Positions 1 through 12,610 of a stretch of DNA of 64,000 nucleotides are shown in pieces (positions within the stretch are counted from its first letter, which is position 1; every line of letters begins with the position of its first letter). Both the position numbers and the translations under genes were made by a program. The notes beneath the pieces were generated by a model. The model saw only the letters and a program-made list of their open reading frames with translations. It ran no database searches and was not told the origin of the DNA. Source of the stretch: Aselliscus stoliczkanus (Eukaryota > Chordata > Mammalia > Chiroptera > Hipposideridae); the NCBI GenBank assembly GCA_033961575.1, contig CM066735.1:31949501-32013500 (forward strand). Direction: 5' to 3'.

Positions 1-1296
1 ATGACTGCTAAAATAAACCATGTTTAAAATGTAAATGAATATGGCATAATACCTTTGAAGGGAGCTAACATATTTTCAAATTTCAAAATTCAATATTAGC
101 TATAATTAATATCAACTTTTAGCTTTATCTGCTCATATTCCAAATATAACTGCTCCTGAACTTTTCTTAAATTATGTCATGTGTCAGAATTTCCTTTTGA
201 CCACATGCAAGGTTCTAAATTATTAAGTTAAAAGAAGCTATACGAAAGAATGTTAAATGTGAGGTCTCAAAGTTTTATGTAACTTATTTGGCTTTCATTA
301 AAGCACTCAGAATTTGTTAATGACTTCTACCTTTGATTAGCTATTGTGAATTTTAATTACATTTAAAATTTATTGTGATTTTCAAATGACAAGGTTATTT
401 TTTTCCCATTATTGCAATATTAAATAATAAAAAATAATGATATCTTTGAAATAGCTTATTTCTCCAAAAAGGCCCACTAAGCCACTACAAATGTATTCCA
501 AGTGTAATAATTTTTAATCATTTGTTGCAGGGCTACTTAAGAATTTTGCCCATCCATTAGAGAGTTACTTGAGAAGAAAAAAAATGTATAGATGTGAGTA
601 ACCTGATTAGTCATTGGGTGTATTCAGTGCTTCTTGGTATCAGCTGAAACTGAATTAAATTAGTCACTGGTGCATTTGTCGATTGGAGCCAGAAAGTCTG
701 CCCTATTTAATCTTAAAATAATTTGCACTGAGTAAATTATGGAGGTAGCCACTAAAGAAATCACATTACTTCAGAATTAGCAAGATCAATTTCGTTTAGG
801 GTAGGAAGATGATTATTGCCTCTTAAAAGATGGAGTAGGTATACAATTTTTAAAATCACGTCAGTGTGTGCTATATAATATTATCATATGAATGAGTTAC
901 AAATACTCAGGCTTAAAATTCTAGCACAGTAATGTTTACAAAGGAAACCAAACCAAACCAAAACTAAACTAAGTAAAAACTTTATGTTCCATGATCATTT
1001 TGATTATTTGCCTTTAATTTTACTCGGCTTTATACTGCTTTTTGATTCTTAAAACTCTGTAGATTAGGTGTTATCACAGTTACTCATCTGGGAAAATCGA
1101 AGCTGAAAACATTTATGTAACTAGCACAGATGCCATATTTAGGAAGTGGTACTCTGAAGATTTGAATTAGGGTGTAATGCTTTTTGTTCTATTCCTTTCA
1201 TTGATCTTTTCCATATTATATATAATAGAATGACAAGTGTACTATTCTTTACTTTCTACTGTTATATTCTTTACTTTCTATTGAATTACTTTTTTA
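1..1296. other. AT-rich unique DNA, nothing recognised
   Basis: I see no gene, recognisable repeat or RNA gene here. The sequence is AT-rich with short homopolymer runs and frequent stops in all frames. Confidence 0.6.

Positions 1297-1337
<41 letters not shown>
1297..1337. repeat. (TC)n microsatellite
   Basis: Nearly pure CT dinucleotide tract with one TTT interruption. It supplies a polypyrimidine tract upstream of the candidate exon discussed next, which could inflate its splice-acceptor appearance. Confidence 0.95.
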
Positions 1338-1345
1338 TTATATAG

Positions 1346-1461
1346 TGCAAACTAGAATATCAAGCGTGTGTCTTAGGAAAACAGATCTCAGTCAGATGTG
1401 AAGGACATTGCCCGTGTCCTTCAGATAAGTCCACAAGTCCAAGCAGAAATGTTAAGAGAGG
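1346..1461 (+). other. weak candidate exon
   Basis: A TATATAG acceptor-like site follows the pyrimidine tract, and a near-consensus donor GAG|GTAAGT ends the segment at about 1461. One frame is open only from about 1377 and reads VKDIARVLQISPQVQAEML up to the donor. The other two frames contain stops. I do not recognise the peptide. The in-frame TAG at 1374 means a coding exon would need an acceptor closer in, such as TCTTAG at 1371-1376. A noncoding-RNA exon or chance are equally possible: a perfect donor octamer is expected about once per strand in a window this size. Confidence 0.15.
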
Positions 1462-1918
1462 TAAGTGATGAAAACTTATTTATAGTTTTATATTTGTTCT
1501 CACTGTTAGAATGTTTTGCAGTAAATGTTGTCATTATGTACATAGTGAAGTTTATCTTATACATGTACCTAGCTATTAATTATATTGTAAGTAATGTTTT
1601 TTCCTTTAGCCTCAATTATTATAGCAAGTAATGTTTTTCTATAGATGTCCATTTATCTTAATTGTAAAAGTTGGGTGCTTCTTTCCTACATACTCACCAT
1701 TCTGTATATAAGAAATCGAAAGCAATCCTTTCTATAAATTATCATGTATAAAATGTTTCACATCCTTTTTTTCCCCTTTTTGGAACAAGCAACTCCTCAG
1801 TGATATAATAAACAATAAAATAATCTGGTTTAGAGTAGAACTGGTCAATTACTGCTGACCTTTTTAAATAAAGATGTCTACCCCATTGTGTGTGTGTGTA
1901 TGTGTTTGTAAAGTTCCG
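1462..1918. other. unique AT-rich DNA
   Basis: Nothing recognised apart from a short (TG)n stretch near 1888-1905. Confidence 0.6.
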
Positions 1919-2826
1919 TATTGAATAATTTTTTTAAATTAGTTTCAGGTGTACAACACAGTGCAATAGTTATACTTTTTACCCCTCGAAGTGACAACCT
2001 CCCCTCCCCCATTTAGCCACCCCACTCGTCCCCCCCATATCATATATATCTATTACACTTCCTCTGACTCCCTTCCACATTATAATCCACATCCCGTGAC
2101 TATCTATATATTCAGTTATAGTTGATATACAATATTATACAACCTCAGCTTCAGGTGCACAGTGCATTGATCAAGCCTCTACTCCATCCATGAAATGGTC
2201 TCCCTAACAAGACATATGACCATCTGACACCCCACAAAATATTTACAAAATTATTAATTATATTCCCCAAACTGTCTTTCATATCCCTGTGGCAATATTG
2301 TAGTTGCCTATTTTTGCTGTCTAATCCCTTCCCCTTCTCCCTCATCCCCACCCCTCCCAATTAGCAACCCTGTTTTTCCTCTATATCTATGAGACAGTTT
2401 CTGTTTACTTTGCTCATTCATACAGTTTTTCAGATTCCGCATATGAGTGAGGTCATATGGTATTTGTCTTTCTCTGACTTATTTCACTTAACATAATAGT
2501 CTCTAGGTCCTTCCATATCATTGCAAATGGTATGATTTCATTCTTCTTTATAGCGGAGTAATACTCCATTGTATAAATATACCACAGTTTCTTAATCCAG
2601 TCATCTACCGATGGGCATTTTGATTGTTTCCAAGTCTTGGCTATTGTACATAGCACTGCTATGAATAGGGGTGCATAAATTTTTTTGAATAAGTGTCTTG
2701 GGTTTTTCAGGATAAATACCTAGGAGTGGAATTGCTGCGTCAAAAGGTAGCTCCATTTCCAGTTTTTTGAGATACCTCCATACTGACTTCCATAGTGGAT
2801 TGGTGCAGCCCCTATTGAATAATTTT
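1919..2826 (-). mobile_element. 5'-truncated L1 LINE, 3' end, antisense
   Basis: The reverse complement contains the C-terminal part of L1 ORF2 followed by an L1 3'UTR and an A-rich tail (seen as T-rich at 1929-1937). The insertion is bounded by a perfect 14-bp target-site duplication, tattgaataatttt, at 1919-1932 and 2813-2826. That is the expected product of target-primed reverse transcription. The clean TSD and readable ORF2 end suggest a lineage-specific, relatively young copy. It is truncated to about 880 bp against a usual 6 kb or so. Confidence 0.92.
2453..2812 (-). pseudogene. L1 ORF2 C-terminal fragment
   Basis: On the minus strand one frame reads IPLLGIYPE near 2720-2745. A second frame, from about 2656 to the stop at 2453, reads KCPSVDDWIKKL and YTMEYYSAIKKNEI, the well-known C-terminal signature of mammalian L1 ORF2 protein. 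The two halves are in different frames, so there is a frameshift near 2650-2680. Only the distal C-terminal region survives; the endonuclease and reverse transcriptase domains are absent because the element is 5'-truncated. It is not expected to make functional protein. Confidence 0.88.
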
Positions 2827-2980
2827 ATACATTAAACTCTCATTTGATTATATACAATTTTTAAATTTTATTTTTATACATTTGATATAAAATAATAAAA
2901 TCATTGAACCTGATATTTGTTATAGTACATAATGTGACTTTTCACAGATTTTGTTTTTTACTGTGGTTTACATGGTATTG

Positions 2981-2983
2981 TTG

Positions 2984-3016
<33 letters not shown>
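2981..3016. repeat. (TTG)n/(TTA)n microsatellite
   Basis: A short GTT run changes into an uninterrupted ATT trinucleotide run. Confidence 0.9.
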
Positions 3017-3020
<4 letters not shown>

Positions 3021-5559
3021 TTGTATTTTATTTAAGGTATTCCTTATGCCCTTAAAAACATCTACATGGCTGCTAGTTTCAGTTCTCCATGGCTATAGAC
3101 AAAGAAGGAAATATAAGGAATAGATATCTCATTAAGTCAAAGACCATTTTATAGAATATTAACATAAACATTTATCATATATTTTATAACCAGCTGAATC
3201 TTATATGATCATGGGTTCCTAATGCAAATAATTTATTGTTGCCTTTTTTTCTGGAAAAAAAATGAATAACAGATATTCAGGTAAGACAATATGAAGTTTA
3301 TTTAACATAAATTATGTATTTTCTTAAACTTGGTATACTTGGCATTCTATATTACAGTCTCATGATGAAAATTTTACTAAAGACAAGAAAGACTCTGAAC
3401 TTCAATTATGCTATTTATATTTGTCTTTACTAATTAAGTAATATTTAAAATAATTTAGAATGTAAAAGATGTGCTTGAGCATCATCACTTTTAGTAAAGC
3501 AATGAATAGTTGATTTTACTATTCAAGAGTAAATTAATTGATTTACAAATTAATGGTACACTAGTGTTCAAATATTAGGCGATGTGCAGAGAGACACACA
3601 CTGGTAGAAGAAAGGTTCTAAGCTGTCTCCCACGAGACTTGTTCTTTTAGCCTCACTCTCATCGTCTCACCCCAGCTTAGAGCCAATTTTAGAGCTTGAT
3701 TCCTTCTGGATTCCACAGCCCCCTATCTTCCAATCCACTCTCTCTAGCATAGCTCAAATGAAGATGTTCAGACATGACCTTGAATATAATAATCAAGAGT
3801 GATTATAGATTTCTTTTGATTACTTCAATATATCTTGCCTTCCTCATCCCCAGTCCCTATTTATGTAATTCAATACATTTTCCTCTGAAAATCACTTGAG
3901 GTCTGAAGTAAATCCTACATGGATGTTTAATATCGGTGTCTTATTCTTTTTGTGGAGTCTACTAAAAACATTTGAGAAGGGGTAATCATAGTATGTATAC
4001 GTCTGTAATACAGCACAGCCCTTCACTAAGATCTCCCTTCAATAGGATTCCCTGCTTTGGAATCCATTTTTGAATGAGAAAATATGTTTGATGTAGTATC
4101 AATTTATTATAAGCTCCCGCAAGCTACAGAAAAACTGAGTATGTACTAAATATGGAAGCTAACACATCCAAGCAGAGGATCCCATGTGAATAAACAATAA
4201 TTATGTTTCATGTTGCTCAAAGTCTCTGTACAATGTTTATATTAATATGTCAAGAAGGAAACTTTCCTTAAAGTTGTATCATCAGGGGGTAAAGATCATT
4301 TGTGTTCAATTGTGCGTAGAAAAAGAGGCAAAAAAAATTTAAACTAATCTTGCTCTGATGGATTGTCAGGGCAAAATAAGTACAGGATTTTGCTAGCTAC
4401 TGTGGAAAAGCAGTACAGAAAACTGAGACTGTCATTTATACACAGTGCCAAAGGCTAAGAGACATGGGAAATGTAAAACTTAGTTCAGTATCACTTCTCG
4501 TCTTTCAACTGTCATTTACATTAGAAGCAGCTTGCCTTCAGTAGACTGTGTAATGTAGGAAATTCGATTTAATAGCATCTCTGTTCTAGAAAAAGTGAGA
4601 AAGAAACTACCAACAATGAAATAGTCCCTAAATCTTTCTGACTTTCTACATTGATGTCAAATTGACACCATAGTAAGTTTTCACTATGTTAAGAGCAGAA
4701 TTAATTCTTTAAAGGGACTTGAAATATATTAAAACTAATAAAAATACATTTCTTTATATAATAGAGAAAACAAAGTTCTCCTCTGTTCTCTTAATGTATT
4801 CAGTAATACCTGTACATAAATTGGCCCAAATATATAATTTTAGTAACCCAAATACTAAAAATAAATAAATAAATAAGTAGTTAAAAAAAACAGCACTAGA
4901 ACTTATATTTTTTGATATTTCACACAAGGCCCAGCATAGTATCTGTCATAAAATAAGCACAAAAATAATGTTGAATTAATGAATAGTTTTAATTAACTAT
5001 TAACAAATGAAAAAATATTTTTAAAAATACATAGTTTACATTTTTTGAAATCTAGACTCTGACCCTATGCACATACTTGTAAATATGCATAATGCTCTTC
5101 AATCAATAACTTAACTATTCAGTTTTTTGCTTCCTAACTCATGAAATCAAGATTACAAAGGCCAGTGGTTATAGATACCTTTATTGTATTACTTCTTTCC
5201 ATTAAAAAAATAAAATTGTTATGTGATCACAAATACAGAATGTTTATTTGGAAAATTCATCCACTTCATTCAAAGACTACACATTTTAGCTGATTTTTAA
5301 AGCTTTCTAATGATTTTATATACCTAAGTTGTTATGAGATTCATAGTTGTGCAAATGGACTATGAACAGACAATTGCCACAGATTTTTGTATGTTGTTTT
5401 GCTTTGTTTGGTTTTTTTGTTGGCAAAGTTAAACGCAGGGAATGATTTTGTCTTTGCCAGCAATTTATCTAGCACACATTTACAATTGAAATTAGAATGA
5501 TTTCACAGGCCAATAGCACACAGGGTGATATCTCTTAATAATCCAAATAAGAAATCGCA
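3017..5559. other. unique AT-rich DNA
   Basis: No gene or clear repeat seen. A short (AAAT)n tract lies near 4861-4876. The 3575-3790 part is somewhat richer in GC but has no feature I can name. Confidence 0.5.
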
Positions 5560-6115
5560 TAGTTCAAACAAATGAAAGATTTAATCACACAATCATTACA
5601 GGCACGGGTAGATACAGAAATGAAGTCCAAATTTAACAAAGGTCACCTGTTTATACAAGTTTGGTTTCTTGGGAGAGATGGCTTGCCCAACCAGGAGCTT
5701 GACTTTCAGCTGCCAGTGCAAAAACGGATGCCTCTTGTTGCTAGATCCCGTTGCTAGGGAAAGCAAGGCAAAGATGTTGGTGGACAGGCTAGGCTGCTCT
5801 GAGGGTTATCACTTCAGGGACTGTTACCTGGGTTAACACCATTGCAGACCAAAGAGTTGCCTTGGTCATGGCAGGAGAAAATGTCTCAAGATCATCAGAG
5901 AGCTTTTTAGGTCAGCGAAGTGTGCCTCGCCCAAACCAACACCACTGAATAGTCCTCACAAACTCTCAACATTTGTAGCCTGTCTCCTTGCTATAGTTGC
6001 TTCTCCACATGTTCTTTTCATTAAGTCCTCAGTGGGGTCCCTCAGCAGCTGTACTGCGAGGTGCTTATAAGTGTTAGATGAGATGAGGATGTCCTGACAT
6101 GACTTACCTTATTAT
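5560..6115 (-). mobile_element. possible old solitary LTR (unassigned)
   Basis: This block is richer in GC than its flanks. Read on the minus strand it has an LTR-like order: a GC-richer U3-like part, a TATAAA-like box (ttgtataaacag, near 5650-5660), and an ATTAAA poly(A)-type signal near 5580. I could not identify a family or a TSD. An unrelated ancient repeat or unique sequence is possible. No viral coding region is visible. Confidence 0.3.
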
Positions 6116-6774
6116 ATCAAAACAACTTTACTTCTAAAAATAGCTTGTATTTTTTGTCTTTGTCAGAAACAAGTGGATTAAAATAGCTTTACTTAAGTCA
6201 TAAACAAGCTGATCTGAAATCAGATTAAACCCATACACAACATACCAGCATATAAAATTCAATCCGAAGTCTTAGAAAGGACCTGGGGGAACAAAAATCA
6301 AGAGCATTGGAAAGGACCTTAGAAAGGTTTTTGTTTGTTTGCTTTTGCAACTAGTAAACCCAAATCAAAATAGTCTACCCTAGACATATTTAAATGATGT
6401 ACACAGAAGTGGTTCATGAGCACAATGAACTTTAGACCTGTGATATGCAATATCATAAGTGTTCCATTAAGTCATTGATTTGATTGGATAGATTCAGAAG
6501 ATCCTTTTCAATTGGAATTGTTTTGTGTTTCAAATTTGAGTATTTTAAGGTCCGAAATACTTTTCCTATTATTATGGGTTTCCTGTAGCTATAATGTAGT
6601 TAATTTAATTTTTAAATTAACTTTAAAGAATATCACTTTAATATTTTACCCTCACCCCGACATGCATCTAAACACATTTACACCCCTTCATAATTTGAAA
6701 TGTTAAGTTTGAATGGACATATCCATAGACATGGAAGAAAACATATAAAAGATTTTAGCATTATCAAAAAGAGT
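6116..6774. other. unique AT-rich DNA
   Basis: Nothing recognised. Confidence 0.55.
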
Positions 6775-7615
6775 TTTAAAAAACTGTTATTGAGGATGTG
6801 AAGAAAATGGAACTCTTATACACTTTAGGTGGGAATGTAAATTAGGACAGCACTTATGCAAAACCATAAAAGTTCCTCAGATAACTAAAAATAGAGCTAT
6901 TACATGATCCAGCAATCCCTTTTCTAGATATATACCCAAAGTGAAATCAATATCTCAGTGCTCTCATGCTTATTGCAGCATTATTTATACTAGCCAAGAT
7001 ATGAAAGCAACCTAAGTGTCTGTTGAGAGGTGTGGATAAAGAAGTTACGGTGTATATATATTATATCTATATATCTATATATACATATGTATATATAGAT
7101 ATATATTTACTATAAAATATAAAAAAATATAGTAAATATATATTTTTCAATGAAATATTATTTAGCCTTAAAAAAGGAGATTCTTCTATTTGTAACAAGA
7201 TGGAGGAATCTGAAACACATTATGCTTAGTGAATTAGCCAGACAAAGAAAGAAAAATACTGCATGATCTCTGTTATATACGAAATCTTAAAAAAAGATGA
7301 ATACACAGAAGCAGAGAGGAGAGCAGTGGTTACCATGTACGTGAAAGTAGAGATTATGTGGATATGTTTGTCAATGGGTGCAAACCTACAGTTATGCAGG
7401 ATGAATAAGTTTAGAGATCTAATGTACAGCATGATGAATAGTGTATGAATACTAAACATTTGCTAAGGGAATGGATTTCAGGTGTTATCACCACACATAC
7501 CAAAAAAAGGTAACTATGTGAAGAGATGTTAATTAGCTCGACTGTAGTAACTTTATTATGTTTACATATATCAAATAATCTTGTGCACCTTAATTATATA
7601 CAATTTTTATTAAAA
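6775..7615 (+). mobile_element. L1 LINE 3' end, sense
   Basis: The sequence follows the L1 ORF2-end/3'UTR pattern: gatgtgaagaaaatggaac, then ccagcaatcccttttctag, tatatacccaaagtgaaatc, a leftover of the ORF2 C-terminus (tttagccttaaaaaaggag) and an A-rich end after 7590. It is diverged, with many stops, and carries an AT-rich microsatellite at about 7050-7140 inside the element. It is an old L1M-type copy by appearance. Confidence 0.85.
7050..7140. repeat. (TA)n-rich tract inside L1
   Basis: Imperfect ATATCT/ATAT repeats interrupt the L1 3' end. Confidence 0.8.
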
Positions 7616-7984
7616 ATAAAGGAAATAAAGGTTTTAGCAGGTAAGGCTAGGTGAGAGAGGACAGAAAAAATGATGATGAAACCCTGAAGGGACCAAAGGC
7701 ATGGGAAACATTCGAGAAAAGAACATATGCCATTTATACTGGTATGCAGGGTACTTTTAAGAAGGATATAATGCAAATTGGTCATTACCAAAGATGAAAT
7801 CTTTAGATATAATTCATTAGAGCCAAATACATACAGAAGGTGAAGTTCTTGATCATACAAGTTAGCATTCCCTAAACAATTTTCCTAAGTTGAATCTTGT
7901 GCTACAGATGTCATGCTTTTTTTGGTTTGAGTGGGATGGGTTAGATGCACTTATCTAGAAGTCAATCGTATTACTCCAGAAAGG
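7616..7984. other. unique DNA
   Basis: Nothing recognised, except a direct repeat gagtcaatcgtat-like pair at about 7963 and 7985 that abuts the next L1 fragment. Confidence 0.5.
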
Positions 7985-8155
7985 AGTCAATCGTATGGTA
8001 TTTGTCTTTCTCAATCTGACTTATAGTATCAGATGTGTACTAGACTAATCGGGGAGATCACTTCATAAATTAATATATAAATGGCTAACCATTATGCTGT
8101 GCACCTGAAACTAATGTGAAATAATGTTGAATATCAACTATAATAAAAAAATTAA
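7985..8155 (+). mobile_element. L1 3'UTR tail, sense
   Basis: Contains the L1 3'-terminal pattern ggggagatcacttcataaat, gtgcacctgaaactaatgtg and atcaactataataaaa. This is the end of mammalian L1M elements just upstream of the A tail. The same motifs recur at 8411-8567 and 44325-44505. Confidence 0.8.
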
Positions 8156-8285
8156 GGGGCTGGAGGAGTGGCGCGATGGTTAAAAGCTGGCTTGTAATGC
8201 CAAAGGCCCTGGTTCAGATCCCACATATGAGGGCCAGTGACATTGCCCTCAAAAAAATAAAATAAAATAAAATAAATAAAATTAG
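8156..8285 (+). mobile_element. short tRNA-derived SINE (copy 1)
   Basis: tRNA-like head with A-box-like gtggcgcgatggttaaaagc and B-box-like ggttcagatcc. It is followed by the family segment gagggccagtgacattgccc and an A-rich (AAAAT)n tail. It inserted into the L1 A tail. Confidence 0.9.
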
Positions 8286-8290
8286 CTCTT

Positions 8291-8410
8291 TTGGACCAGC
8301 TGAGTGGCACGGTGGTTGGGAGCTGGTTTGGGATGCCAATGGCCCCAGTTCAGATCCAACATGTGAGGGCCAGTGACACTGCCCTCCAAAAATAAAAATA
8401 AAAAAAATTA
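8291..8410 (+). mobile_element. short tRNA-derived SINE (copy 2)
   Basis: Same family as the copy immediately upstream, in the same orientation: gctgagtggcacggtggttg, agttcagatcc, gagggccagtgacactgccc and an A-rich tail. attag flanks it on both sides, so it probably inserted into or next to the tail of copy 1. Confidence 0.88.
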
Positions 8411-8567
8411 GTCATGGGGCTATAAAGTATAGCATAAGTAATATTGTCAATAATATTGTAATAACTGTGTACAGTGTCAGATGAGTAATAAACTTTTTGG
8501 GTTGTCACTTGGTGAGGTATATAAATATATAATCACTATGTTTTATATACCTGAAATTCATTTTTTT
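8411..8567 (+). mobile_element. L1 3'UTR tail, sense
   Basis: ggggctataaagtatagcat and taatattgtaataactgtgt are L1 3'UTR motifs, followed by ataatcactatgttttatat and acctgaaattc. It overlaps in content with 7985-8155, so these are two L1 tails rather than one element split by the SINEs. Confidence 0.7.
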
Positions 8568-9004
8568 TTAAAAAGGAAGAAAGCAATCAGGTCCCAGCGA
8601 AGATGGTAAATGCAGAAATAAGAGGAGAAATTGAAATTGAATAACATTGCTGAGGTGGAATTTTTCAAAGCTTGAAATTCAATTAGATATGATGTATAAG
8701 GAAAAGAAATGTGTCAAAGATAATTTTCAGATTACTAATAATGGTGAGTTTTACAATGTTAACAAAAAGTACCGGCTTCCTGGGCCTGTTCATAGTTTCC
8801 ACTGTATTCTCACTTGAATTTTTTTGTACAACTCAAGGTTCTTTTTATTAAAAGCTAAGAATCATGCAACTCATCATATTTCCCTTTATTTTTTATTCTT
8901 CAAGAGTGTCATAAATAAATAAATGCTCAACCACAGTAACTATTAACATGCATACTAGAGTTGCTTGTTCCTAATTTTGATTGTTTTATGTGTTTCTATC
9001 CTGT
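8568..9004. other. unique DNA
   Basis: Nothing recognised. Confidence 0.5.
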
Positions 9005-9165
9005 GGGGTAGCATAATTTATTGGCTAAGAGTATAGATTTTAGAATCCCAGTTCTGCTCTAGCTGTGTGGCCTTTGGCAATACATTTAAATTTATGAATC
9101 TCAGTTTCATCTGTGCTATATAAAATATATAAGTCATGAAGATTTATGAATGCATTTGCTGAAAT
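9005..9165 (+). repeat. MIR SINE remnant
   Basis: Follows the MIR consensus order: ttggctaagag, gaatcccagttctgctct, agctgtgtggcctttggcaa, and atctcagtttcatctg. It is diverged, as expected for this ancient family. Confidence 0.8.
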
Positions 9166-11439
9166 TAAACCATCTTTGCATTTCTATTTCATTTTAATTA
9201 ATGATACTTGTAAAATACTGTTGAGTTCTAATAAATTATAGAATGTTTTCATATATTAAGTATACTTGTAATTTTATTTTTATGCTTTTGTTTATCATGA
9301 TGGGTTACAAAAAAGTTGGAAAGCTTTCATTTTTCTTATAGCCAACATTATTTATATACTGTGACAATTATCCGTACATTGAGAATTTGAAGTAACCAAG
9401 CAGTAGAATCCTGTGACCTAGGAGCTATTATTATTGATTATTTTCTTGATAAATCTCTCATATTCTTTTATAGCTACTGGTCTTTACAGTGTGTGTGTGT
9501 CTGTGTGTGAGTGTAGCTTTTTTATACAATTATGTTAACTTAGGCTTCCTCAAATAAAAGTTATTCAGATTTTAGATCTGTTAACCTAAGTTGGTTGTAC
9601 ATTATATTTTTGTAAATGAAAACACCATTTTTAGGTCATTTAAGATCTTCTGGAAATATATAATCATCTTAACAACACTGAACACATTTGTTCATGCCTA
9701 TATCTTCATGGTTTTAGCAATTACAATTTTGTGGAGTTTATTTAGTTTATTAAATTCTTTAGTACTTATTTATTTATTTATTTTAGTGTAGTTTGGAATG
9801 TGTTTTTATTAAAATGCAAAGTTGGCACTATGGGACAAGAAAGAAAGTTAGGAAAAAGCAATTTTAATGGTATGCTGTTGCCAAAAGTGACTAAAAGACA
9901 TTTTTTGCAAACATTGTGCCTTGTGTCAAGAATACTAAATAAAGCCACACATTTCTAAGCACAGTGGGTTCAGCAACAGTATATTGTGTTTGCTTTCATT
10001 ATTTCTTGGGACCCACATCAGACACAAGACAGAACAGGAATGGTTCTGAGTCCCTCTCTTATCTGACATCACTGGAGCCCTTGTTATTTGGGTTTGGGGT
10101 CAGAGGTCATTTAACAACAACATAAAAGAAAAGATAGCTATCTTTTAACAAAAGGACACCCCCTCCTCCCCTCCTACCACCACTCCGGTCTAAGACTGAT
10201 GAAATGATTTTAAGTAAATGTGGGAAGCTGTATGTTTGTAGAGTATTCAGCTGTTGTCCAACATGCTAAATTGAGAAAACCTTTTAGCTTTTATCCACAT
10301 AATACAAGATACAGGGATGAGTTCTGTGATTGAACATAGTCATTTTTCCCTACTCATTTTATAACCCTGAAACCTATAGATCCCTATTAGGAGACAGTAC
10401 TTATTTAATTATTGTACTCTGCTTATAAATTTATTTCTCATAAGAAAAAATATTGAGTAATAACTTACATATACCTTTTTCCAATGTCAAAAATTCAGTT
10501 TTAACATTACATTTCTATAATGGACTTTAAAAAAATATGCCCTTTGTTTCTGTTTTGTTTTGGCATTAAAATATCTGTTTATTGAAAAGTTTGGTATTCA
10601 GGAAACAGACCTATGATGCAATACAGATTATTTCCATTTGCTATTCACCCTACCTGTGTCATGCATTTTATTCACTTGAAACCATTTTTTGTGTGTGGCC
10701 CTAAACTTTTTGTTTTTCGTTTTTATTAAGAGGTTGGTATCTGTCAACTTTTTTCCTGAGATTCATATAGTAAAAGGTGTACATTTTTTGAAAGAATATG
10801 TAAAATTACACTGAACAAAGATGCTGTTATCCAGTCTCTGTACTCAAATATATATCAGATTGGTCTCAACCAGAAACCACATTCCATTCAAGCTTAGTGC
10901 AAAGAAGAAAATAAATGATAATTACACGTTATAGCAAATAAAGTTTAGCAATCACATTATTTTCAATAATAAACATGCTTGCTAACTGTCCCCATTTCCA
11001 CACACTGCTTTTCTTTCTTGTTTACATCGAAAAGGTTTTCTTTTGTTTTTTTGTTTTTAAATACAATTATCATTTCACTATTAGTTTAATTCGTTTACTT
11101 GGAAATTTATTTTAAAAGTATAAATAATGAATAATATAACAAAAGAGTAATATTTTGAGTTAATATTTTAACAAACCAGTTCACAAAGATTTTCAGAGAA
11201 GTCAGCATGTAAAGGAAAGGTCATATTTGGTATTTTAAAAACTTAATTTACGATACGTGAAGGCTAAATATCATGGTGGAAAAATGAAGAAGCAAGAGCA
11301 GTTAGAAGGTTGATAATAATTTAAGCCTGAGTTGATAGTAATTAAGGTATCGGGGATTAAAAACGGGTAATGGATTTAAGAAATATTTTGGAAGCTAAAT
11401 GGTTAGGACTTGTTGAGTGATTGAATTTAGGAAAGGAGA
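9166..11439. other. mostly unique DNA
   Basis: No gene seen. A moderately GC-rich, non-repetitive stretch lies at about 9995-10200. It includes a hairpin-like agatagctatctt at 10132-10144. Confidence 0.5.
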
Positions 11440-11880
11440 GGTCTTCAAGACTCATTGACAACTCCTGAGATTTTGGTGATAAACCAAGATGGAAGGAAAC
11501 ATTGTTAAAATATTTAGTTTAGATGGGAACGTTTTTAGGTTCAGTATTGAACATGGTGTAATTAAGGTGTCCACAGCCCAGGTGGAAACACATCACATCA
11601 GAGAGATGATGTTTGGATTGGAGTAAATACTGAAGATCCAAAGAGGTGCAACATATAACAGTAGAGTGAGAGGTCTGGAAAAGGCTAAGAAGCACAGTCT
11701 CAGAAGAGAAAGAAGAACCTTTAATGAGGTTAAAATGGGAAACGGGAGAATAGCATCCAGAAGCTGAGGAATAGATTCCGACCTGAAAGAGATAGCTTGA
11801 TTCTTGAATACAGGAGCAACTTTCTGTGATATGAGGCTGAGAAATGGTTACAGACTTTGGCAATTAGAATGTCAGTAGTG
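11440..11880 (+). repeat. ancient interspersed repeat, family unassigned
   Basis: The order of phrases resembles an old mammalian repeat whose consensus I remember only by pattern: gattttggtgataaaccaag, then a 'ttcagtattgaacatggtg...aattaaggtgtccacagcccaggtgg' type block, then agtgagaggtctggaaaagg. A minus-strand 114-codon open stretch (11519-11863) overlaps it and looks incidental. Confidence 0.35.
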
Positions 11881-12094
11881 ATTATGGAAAGAGCAACTTT
11901 AGTCTAATGGAAGTTAAATGAAATAATGAAGACAAATTACTTACTATATGTAATAGGTATTCAATAAAAGTTTGTTTCTTCTTCCACCTCTGCTCCTCCC
12001 TCATTCCCAACATGTAATTTATTTCAACCAATATGGTGTGGCTGAGAGACTAGAATACATATGTAGAATGTGAGGGAAGGTAGTGAAAATAATA

Positions 12095-12245
12095 TATATC
12101 TGATGTCTCTTATGTGCAAGGCACTTTGCTTCTGCTATTTAATTTACTCTTTAAAACACATAGGTGTTACTGGTATACCAGGTGGATACTTGAGGAAATT
12201 GAAAATTCTAGAGTTCAGAGATATTTCTAACTCAAGGTAGTTACC
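12095..12245 (+). repeat. MIR SINE remnant
   Basis: tatgtgcaaggcactttgct, then atttaatttactctttaaaa, then gaggaaattgaaaattctag, which matches the 3' half of MIR. Confidence 0.7.
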
Positions 12246-12419
12246 AGGTATTCTTTCTTCTTTAAGCCCACATTCTACATATTTATTTCTAAGAATAATG
12301 AGGCCGATATTCACCCAGGTTTGCCCCCATGGTAAACTTTGAATAAATCCTTTAAATTTGTTGGGTTTGAACTTTCAGCAATTTAAAAGAAAAAGGGCTG
12401 AGCTAATATAATTTAGTTC

Positions 12420-12610
12420 TCATTTGTATCTGCTTGACTCTGCTCTTTGTGCTTTACCTGTACTATTTCATTTAATCCTAACAAAACCCTATGAAGTGGA
12501 TTCTGTTTGCATTCTCATTTACAGATGATTAATTTGAATCACAGAGGATTTCAATAACCAGTCTATAGTCACACAGGTACCAAATGTCAGAGGGAGGATT
12601 TGAAGCTAGG
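12420..12610 (+). repeat. MIR SINE remnant
   Basis: catttaatcctaacaaaacc, ctatgaagtggattctgttt, cattctcatttacagatgat and tagtcacacaggtaccaaat follow the MIR consensus closely. Confidence 0.88.

Noticed and set aside
8156..8410. Apparent tRNA genes in the SINE heads
   Set aside because: A and B boxes are present, but the sequences cannot form a proper acceptor stem and are followed by SINE bodies and A tails.
11519..11863. 114-codon minus-strand ORF
   Set aside because: Overlaps an old interspersed repeat read on the plus strand and matches no family.
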